DNA from: Methanosarcinales archaeon
GTDB taxonomy: Archaea; Halobacteriota; Syntropharchaeia; Alkanophagales; Methanospirareceae
NCBI GenBank assembly: GCA_025464275.1
Contig: JAODGR010000029.1
Span: 1 to 18,161, forward strand
Reading direction: 5' to 3'
Length of the DNA: 18,161 nt
A program made the translations under genes and the position numbers. Position 1 is the first letter of the stretch. Every line of letters starts with the position of its first letter. The notes under the pieces were generated by a model. The model saw nothing but the letters and a program-made list of their open reading frames with translations. It was not told the DNA's origin and did not search any database. This document shows, one piece after another, positions 14,152 to 18,161 of this stretch.

Positions 14152-15494
14152 CTCTCAATATCCATCCTCTCTCGCACTTCATCCTCCAGCTCCGCTTCGC
14201 TCAGCTGGACCATGGCAACACCTTCTGCCATCGCCTTCATGCCCACCGCTACCGCTTCACGCACGTACATCTCCCGCTCGCCCATGCGCGGTATGATGTA
14301 ATCCTCGCTCAGACCTTGCTCTTCCGCATAGCTCGCAATGGCGTATGCCGCCGCTATGCACATCCCATCGGTTATGCGCGATGCACGAACATCGAGTGCG
14401 CCGCGGAATACGGCGGGAAAGCCAAGGGAGTTATTCACCTGATTCGGGAAGTCCGAGCGTCCGGTAGCCACAATCCTTGCGCCACCTTCCTTCGCCTCCG
14501 GTGGCATTATCTCCGGTACCGGATTCGCACATGCAAACACAATTGCATCGTCCGCCATATCCGCCACCCACTCCTTCTTTATCACGCCCGGTCCAGGGGT
14601 AGAGAGTGCGATACAGACATCGGAGTGGTACATTGCCTCCTTTATACCGCCACTTCTGCACTCACTGTTCGTCAGCCTGCACATCTCCCATTTGTTACCA
14701 TTACCACTCTCACCTCTTAAATCCTCCCTGGCGGGATTCAGTATCCCCCTGCTGTCCACCATTATCATATTACCCCACTTCACACCCGCGAGATGGAGAT
14801 ATCGTGCTACGTTCATATTCGCCGCACCTGCACCTATTAATGAGACGGTTATATCCTCCATCTTCTTACCCACCACCTTCAGTCCGTTGATCAATCCTGC
14901 GAGTATCACCAGTGCAGTACCCTGCTGGTCATCATGCCACACAGGGATGGTCAACTCCGCTCTCAATCGTTCGAGGATGTAATAGCATTTCGGACTCGCT
15001 ATGTCCTCCAGGTTCACACCGCCGAATGATGGAGCTATCCATTTCACCACCCTTATTATCTCCTCTGCGTCCTTCGTTGCTACACAAATAGGGAAAGCAT
15101 CCACACCACCCAGATATTTGAATAGCATCGCCTTGCCTTCCATCACAGGCAGTGCGGCTTCGGGTCCTACATCGCCTAAACCCAGTACACGCGTACCATC
15201 CGTCACTATTGCCACGGAATTGCCCTTGTTTGTATACTCATATACTCGCTCTCTATCGAGACTTATCTCCCTGCTCGGCTCCGCCACGCCCGGTGTGTAC
15301 CATATCGCGAAGTCATCATAGCTCGTAACCGGAGCCTTCAGTCCCGTCTCTATTTTTCCCCTATACCGGGAGTGGTATTCCAGTGCGAGTTCCTCAGGCT
15401 TATTCCTGTTCCTGTTCCTATTTCTGTTCCTGTTTAATGTGCTCAGCGGCTTCTTCTCCTTATTATCCATTCCTGTTATTCCACCCTCCATCAT
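14148..15494 (-). CDS. Malic enzyme, NAD(P)-dependent, oxaloacetate-decarboxylating type
   Basis: Oxidatively decarboxylates malate to pyruvate. The 448-residue short (prokaryotic) form shows WYTPGVAEPS (65-74, with the proton-donor Tyr66), MEGKAMLFKYLGGVDAFPI (118-136, with catalytic Lys121), VNLEDI (160-165) and WHDDQQGTA (186-194) for metal and substrate, and the Rossmann loop IGAGAANMNVARYL (220-233). FACANPVPEI and ATGRSDFPNQVNNS near the C-terminus are typical. The N-terminus has about 30 extra residues, including a perfect Asn-Arg alternation at 21-31 made by a hexamer repeat, before the normal family start. Met9 (base 15470) is a likely alternative start; it lowers the overlap with thiL from 32 to 8 bases. 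The stop overlaps the start of the RACo-like gene by ATGA. In a methanogen-like host its role may be pyruvate or NAD(P)H supply, which is inference. Confidence 0.93.
   Translation of the reverse strand: MMEGGITGMDNKEKKPLSTLNRNRNRNRNRNKPEELALEYHSRYRGKIETGLKAPVTSYDDFAIWYTPGVAEPSREISLDRERVYEYTNKGNSVAIVTDGTRVLGLGDVGPEAALPVMEGKAMLFKYLGGVDAFPICVATKDAEEIIRVVKWIAPSFGGVNLEDIASPKCYYILERLRAELTIPVWHDDQQGTALVILAGLINGLKVVGKKMEDITVSLIGAGAANMNVARYLHLAGVKWGNMIMVDSRGILNPAREDLRGESGNGNKWEMCRLTNSECRSGGIKEAMYHSDVCIALSTPGPGVIKKEWVADMADDAIVFACANPVPEIMPPEAKEGGARIVATGRSDFPNQVNNSLGFPAVFRGALDVRASRITDGMCIAAAYAIASYAEEQGLSEDYIIPRMGEREMYVREAVAVGMKAMAEGVAMVQLSEAELEDEVRERMDIER
15402..15434 (-). repeat. AGGAAC-type hexamer repeat in the malic enzyme gene
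   Basis: Five and a half copies of AACAGG/AATAGG-like units, read on the minus strand, encode alternating Asn and Arg (residues 21-31). Single-base variants (AAT for AAC, AGA for AGG) show it is slightly diverged. It sits in a non-conserved N-terminal tail. Confidence 0.8.
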
Positions 15495-16548
15495 TAGAGC
15501 TTAAGATAGAAAAATGCTGGTAACCTTTTATAGCTATTTCTTCCCTGACTGTGCCCTTTTTAAAGTATATACCCGCTTCCTCTGGCATCACCCTGCCGAT
15601 AATACTTACATTCACCCCCAGCTCACTCTGCAGCTCCTTAAGCTTCTCTTCCCCAGTCCCAGCCCCAGCATCCAGTGTAAAGAGCAATTCATAGTCCCCG
15701 CCATAATATAACGCGAGTTCACGTGGCACTTCGTGACTCAATACCGGGATTTTATCCTCATACAGTTCAAACCCCACATGACTCCTCCTCCCCAGTTCCG
15801 CGAGTGAGAGAGCGAGACCGTCACTTATATCCATCATCGAAGTGACCATTCCGGAATCGGCAAGGGCTATACCCTCTCTCACTCGTGGTACGGGCTGAAA
15901 TAGAGCACTCTTCGCTACGGATTCGATATCGGGCGAGAATTTCATGCCCCCTTCTATCATCTTCAACCCCGCAGCGGCATTTCCCAGTGTACCTGTCACA
16001 CAAAGTAAGTCACCGGGTTTGGCACTGTCTCTCTTCACCGGGGTGGTTGCAAATCCCAGGCATGTACCGGTCATGATGAGCTCTTTGCTCCTTGTTATAT
16101 CGCCACCTACCACCGCAAGCTCATACGCAGATGCACATGCCTCTATCCCCGATACCACCTCGTCCAGAGCGCTCAGCTCTGTATGCTCCGGAATGCCCAT
16201 GGCAATCACAAATGCAAACGGGTGGGCGCCCATCGCTGCTATGTCACTCAGGTTCACAGCAACCGCGGTCCAGCCCATCTGGAAAGGTGACATGCCCCTC
16301 GGGAAGTGAGTGGATTTCTGTACTGTATCGGTGGTAATAACGAGATACCTGTATTCTGCTCCTGCTCCTACCACAGCCCTTGCCGCATCCATGTCTATGA
16401 GTGCACAGTCATCTTCACCCGCACCCGCCGCTATACATGCACCACATACTGCCCCTGCTATAGCTCCGGTCTTGAATCGCTTACTTATTCGCTCTATCAG
16501 TCCTGTCTCACCCAGGTCCTCTATAAACCGCATGCTATACTCGCTCAT
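15463..16548 (-). CDS. thiL: Thiamine-monophosphate kinase
   Basis: Phosphorylates thiamine monophosphate with ATP to thiamine diphosphate, the last step of cofactor synthesis. The 361-residue sequence follows the PurM/ThiL fold. An N-terminal ELGE-like block (FIEDLGETGLIERI, 8-21) is followed by GEDDCALI (44-51) with metal-binding Asp46 and Asp47. Next come TTDTVQKSTHFPRG (72-85), VNLSDIAAMGAHP (98-110), VGGDITRS (147-154), VTGTLGNAAAGL and MDISDGLALSLAEL. The protein is about 30 residues longer than usual, because of Gly/Ala-rich insertions around 28-43 and 53-67, beside the first metal site. GAGGAG directly before the ATG is a usable ribosome site. It is first in the minus-strand operon thiL-malic enzyme-RACo and faces the BtuF-like gene across a shared 178-base promoter region. 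Confidence 0.93.
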   Translation of the reverse strand: MSEYSMRFIEDLGETGLIERISKRFKTGAIAGAVCGACIAAGAGEDDCALIDMDAARAVVGAGAEYRYLVITTDTVQKSTHFPRGMSPFQMGWTAVAVNLSDIAAMGAHPFAFVIAMGIPEHTELSALDEVVSGIEACASAYELAVVGGDITRSKELIMTGTCLGFATTPVKRDSAKPGDLLCVTGTLGNAAAGLKMIEGGMKFSPDIESVAKSALFQPVPRVREGIALADSGMVTSMMDISDGLALSLAELGRRSHVGFELYEDKIPVLSHEVPRELALYYGGDYELLFTLDAGAGTGEEKLKELQSELGVNVSIIGRVMPEEAGIYFKKGTVREEIAIKGYQHFSILSSNDGGWNNRNG

Positions 16549-16597
16549 CTCCTCTCTCTTCTCCTCCCCTAATACCCCCTATCCTTCAATCTCTCGT

Positions 16598-16610
16598 TTA
16601 TTATTTACCT
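16598..16610 (-). promoter_or_regulatory. Possible TATA element for thiL operon
   Basis: On the minus strand this A/T run reads close to AAATAATAAAC, about 50-60 bases before the thiL ATG. The position would give a leader of about 25-35 bases. The consensus match is only fair. Confidence 0.35.
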
Positions 16611-16642
16611 TTACCATACCATACGCGTAGCTATAATACAGA

Positions 16643-16670
16643 GGTTACAGATAGGTAATACATGTTACCC
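16643..16670. promoter_or_regulatory. Possible operator: GGTTAC plus GGTAA-6-TTACC inverted repeat
   Basis: GGTAA (16654-16658) and TTACC (16665-16669) form an inverted repeat with a 6-base spacer that itself contains CATG. A further half-site-like GGTTAC lies at 16643-16648. The block sits just upstream of the TATA box of the BtuF-like gene, where an archaeal activator or a repressor of the divergent promoters could bind. The regulator cannot be named from the sequence. Confidence 0.4.
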
Positions 16671-16681
16671 ATAAAGAGACC

Positions 16682-16690
16682 TTTATATAG
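16682..16690 (+). promoter_or_regulatory. TATA box for the BtuF-like gene
   Basis: TTTATATAG matches the archaeal TATA consensus closely and lies 36 bases before the ATG at 16727. Transcription would start near 16710, leaving a short leader that contains the Shine-Dalgarno sequence GGAGGGG (16718-16724). Confidence 0.65.
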
Positions 16691-16726
16691 TGTGAGGTCA
16701 GAAATAAAACAAGGATAGGAGGGGAG

Positions 16727-17695
16727 ATGAGAGTGCAGGAGCAGCGGAAGAAGAAGGTAATCATCGCCGCATGTATATCGGTATCGCTAATTCTGGCTGC
16801 TATAATCACCTTCTCATATCTCCATTACCACGGCGGAGAAGTTCAGGTTCCAGCTCCAGCTCCAGCTCCAGCGCAGATGCCTCTGAGCGTGGTAGACGAT
16901 TTTGGGCGGGAGATATCACTGGAGGGTGTACCAGCGAGGATTGTCTCCCTCTCACCTGCGAATACCGAGATACTCTTCGCCATCGGTGCCGGTGACAGGG
17001 TTGTGGGGGTGACCGAATACAGTAACTATCCGCCAGATGCGGAATTGCGCCCGAAGGTGGGCGGTGTTGCTACAATAAGCATAGAGAAAGTGATTGCTCT
17101 GAAGCCTGACATCGCATTTGGCTGCGGCTTGAACGGTAAAGAGACAGTCAGTCGTCTGGAAGAGCTGGGTATACCGGTGGTGTGCATGAACGCCAGGAAT
17201 GTCAGTGGTATACTGAGGGATATAAGACTGGCGGGCAGGATAACGGGAGAGGAGGAGAATGCTTCGCGTTTGGTTGCTGAGATTAAGAGCCACCTGGATG
17301 CGATAAGGGCAGAAGCAGAGGCGGAAGTGGAGAGGAGGGGTGGTAAACCATGGGTTTTTTATGATATCGGAGGCTTCTTCACCGCCGGCAATGAGACATT
17401 TGTGAATGAGATAATAGAGATTGCAGGTGGCAGGAACATCGCAGCTGATAAAACAGGCTATTTCCAGATGAGTACTGAGGAGCTGATAAAGAAAAATCCA
17501 CAGGTGATCATATGTGATAGTGGTATGGGGAGCATGAGCCAGGCATATGAGGAGATAATGGGCGATAAGCGACTGGAGATAGTGGATGCAGTGAGGAATA
17601 ACAGAGTTTATATAATTGATGGTGATATAATCGACCGTGCGGGTCCACGTGTGGTGGAAGCAGCAGAGACGGTCTATGGATTCCTGACAAAATGA
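16727..17695 (+). CDS. BtuF/FepB-like ABC-transporter substrate-binding protein (cobalamin or iron-chelate)
   Basis: A 322-residue extracytoplasmic binding protein of the metal-chelate/vitamin B12 class (periplasmic-binding type III fold). A positive N-terminus and one hydrophobic helix (about 10-33) act as a signal-anchor; there is no convincing lipobox Cys at its end. A Pro-Ala linker (42-49) leads to the fold: VVDDFGREISLEGVPARIVSLSPANTEILFAIGAGDRVVGVTEYSNYP (55-102, abbreviated), VGGVATISIEKVIALKPDIAF, GIPVV, and a C-lobe with FVNEIIEIAGGRNIA, LIKKNPQVIIC and NRVYIIDGDI. This is the usual BtuF pattern; substrate choice between cobamide and ferric or haem chelates is not decidable by eye. 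No permease or ATPase gene follows; the next gene encodes a PUA protein and overlaps by ATGA. Start is supported by a strong Shine-Dalgarno sequence. Confidence 0.88.
   Translation: MRVQEQRKKKVIIAACISVSLILAAIITFSYLHYHGGEVQVPAPAPAPAQMPLSVVDDFGREISLEGVPARIVSLSPANTEILFAIGAGDRVVGVTEYSNYPPDAELRPKVGGVATISIEKVIALKPDIAFGCGLNGKETVSRLEELGIPVVCMNARNVSGILRDIRLAGRITGEEENASRLVAEIKSHLDAIRAEAEAEVERRGGKPWVFYDIGGFFTAGNETFVNEIIEIAGGRNIAADKTGYFQMSTEELIKKNPQVIICDSGMGSMSQAYEEIMGDKRLEIVDAVRNNRVYIIDGDIIDRAGPRVVEAAETVYGFLTK
16850..16871 (+). repeat. CCAGCT hexamer repeat, about 3.7 copies
   Basis: Encodes the Pro-Ala-Pro-Ala linker between the membrane anchor and the ligand-binding domain of the BtuF-like protein. 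Copies are identical up to the last base or two. Confidence 0.8.
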
Positions 17696-18161
17696 ACAGG
17701 CTATTAAAGAAGGTACGGGTGATTGCCGATTTCCAGTTCGGTTCCGGTGCGGGTATTGCACTCTTCCCTGCACCGGAGTGTGTGGAATTCATGTTCACGA
17801 GGAGCGGGCGGGTATCACAGATAAGAGACAGTGATAGTGGCAGGCGTATAGCGACCTTGAGGAGTGTTGATGGCTTGCTCACACTCGGTATTGAAGGTGC
17901 CCAGCGGCTACGGCGATTCATCCCATATCCACGGATGCGGGTCGTCATGAGTGATGCGGTGAGTGAATTCATAAGAGCGGGAGGTACGGCGTTCTGCAAG
18001 CATGTGATAGAGGTTGACCCTGAGATAAGGGCATACGATGAGGTCATACTGGTGGATGAGCATGATAACCTGTTAGCAACGGGGAAGGCGATGTTATCGC
18101 CGGAGGAGATGAGAGTATTTGAGCATGGAGTGGCAGTAAAAGTGAGATACGGTATAAAAAG
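17692..18161 (+). CDS. PUA-domain protein related to the C-terminal part of archaeosine TGT (partial at window end)
   Basis: The reading frame starts with an ATG that overlaps the BtuF-like stop (ATGA) and is open to the last base, so at least 156 residues are seen and the end is missing. The first half (about 1-80, LKKVRVIADFQFGSGAGIALFP ... LATL-like IATLRSVDGLLTLGIEGAQRL, abbreviated) is the pre-PUA domain found in archaeal tRNA-guanine transglycosylase and its stand-alone relatives. The second half (about 85-156) is a PUA domain: MRVVMSDAVSEFIRAGGTAF, CKHVIEVDPEIRAYDEVILV, LLATGKAMLSPEEM and HGVAVKVRYG. It lacks the TGT catalytic barrel, so it is a small RNA-binding protein, probably acting in tRNA or rRNA modification. 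Target and partners are unknown. Confidence 0.85.
   Translation, partial: MNRLLKKVRVIADFQFGSGAGIALFPAPECVEFMFTRSGRVSQIRDSDSGRRIATLRSVDGLLTLGIEGAQRLRRFIPYPRMRVVMSDAVSEFIRAGGTAFCKHVIEVDPEIRAYDEVILVDEHDNLLATGKAMLSPEEMRVFEHGVAVKVRYGIK

Noticed and set aside
16952..17773. Open reading frame of 273 codons on the minus strand
   Set aside because: It lies antisense to the well-supported BtuF-like gene, shows no recognisable motif, is rich in Cys/His/Ile runs typical of shadow frames, and has no ribosome site.
1..18161. CRISPR array, insertion sequence, tRNA or rRNA genes
   Set aside because: No regularly spaced direct repeats, transposase reading frames, terminal inverted repeats, tRNA cloverleaf or rRNA segments were seen; the tandem repeats present are short and coding.

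Overview
The window comes from an archaeon of the methane/alkane-cycling euryarchaeal type (Halobacteriota; an ANME-1/Methanophagales-like or Syntrophoarchaeum-like genome is my best guess, by inference only). The evidence is archaeal adenylate kinase AdkA, the small subunit DP1 of the archaea-specific DNA polymerase D, the methanofuran biosynthesis enzyme MfnB, an archaeal AbrB-PhoU regulator, a PUA protein related to archaeosine TGT, archaeal TATA-box promoters, and an apparent H/ACA guide RNA with a K-loop. The DNA is gene dense, with short gaps and many 4-base ATGA stop/start overlaps.

Layout. (1) 3-584: adkA on +, ending against a minus-strand AbrB-PhoU gene (595-1635). (2) 1759-6761: three same-strand genes that are the main point of interest. 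They are an Mpa/ARC-type proteasomal AAA ATPase, a PafA-like protein and a Dop-like protein; the last two overlap by ATGA. Together they are the enzymatic half of a bacterial Pup-proteasome (pupylation) system in an archaeal genome. The PafA-like member carries Cys where PafA and Dop carry the catalytic Asp. The Dop-like member keeps that Asp but differs at another active-site motif. No Pup gene and no 20S proteasome gene is visible here. (3) 6790-9114: an alkyltransferase core domain (MGMT), a Mut7-C/zinc-ribbon protein, rpiA and mfnB, all on + and close together. (4) 9115-9343: the longest gap but one structured element. A TATA box is followed, at the right distance, by a hairpin with all parts of an archaeal H/ACA pseudouridylation guide RNA. 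(5) 9344-12569: thioredoxin, polD small subunit, cis-prenyltransferase and an MTH1187-family thiamine-binding protein, apparently one operon. (6) 16548-12535 on the minus strand: thiL, malic enzyme and a RACo-type corrinoid-protein reductive activator. This operon converges on region 5 with a 35-base overlap of coding 3' ends. (7) 16549-16726: a divergent promoter region with a possible operator. It is followed by a BtuF-like binding protein and a PUA-domain protein cut by the window end.

A second pattern runs through the window. Several genes carry in-frame hexanucleotide tandem repeats that encode dipeptide runs (HQ, EI, HS, TG, EA, NR, PA). They lie at termini, linkers or surface positions and suggest an unusual slippage-type repeat load in this lineage.

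All family calls are from reading motifs and remembered family sequences by hand; no search was run.
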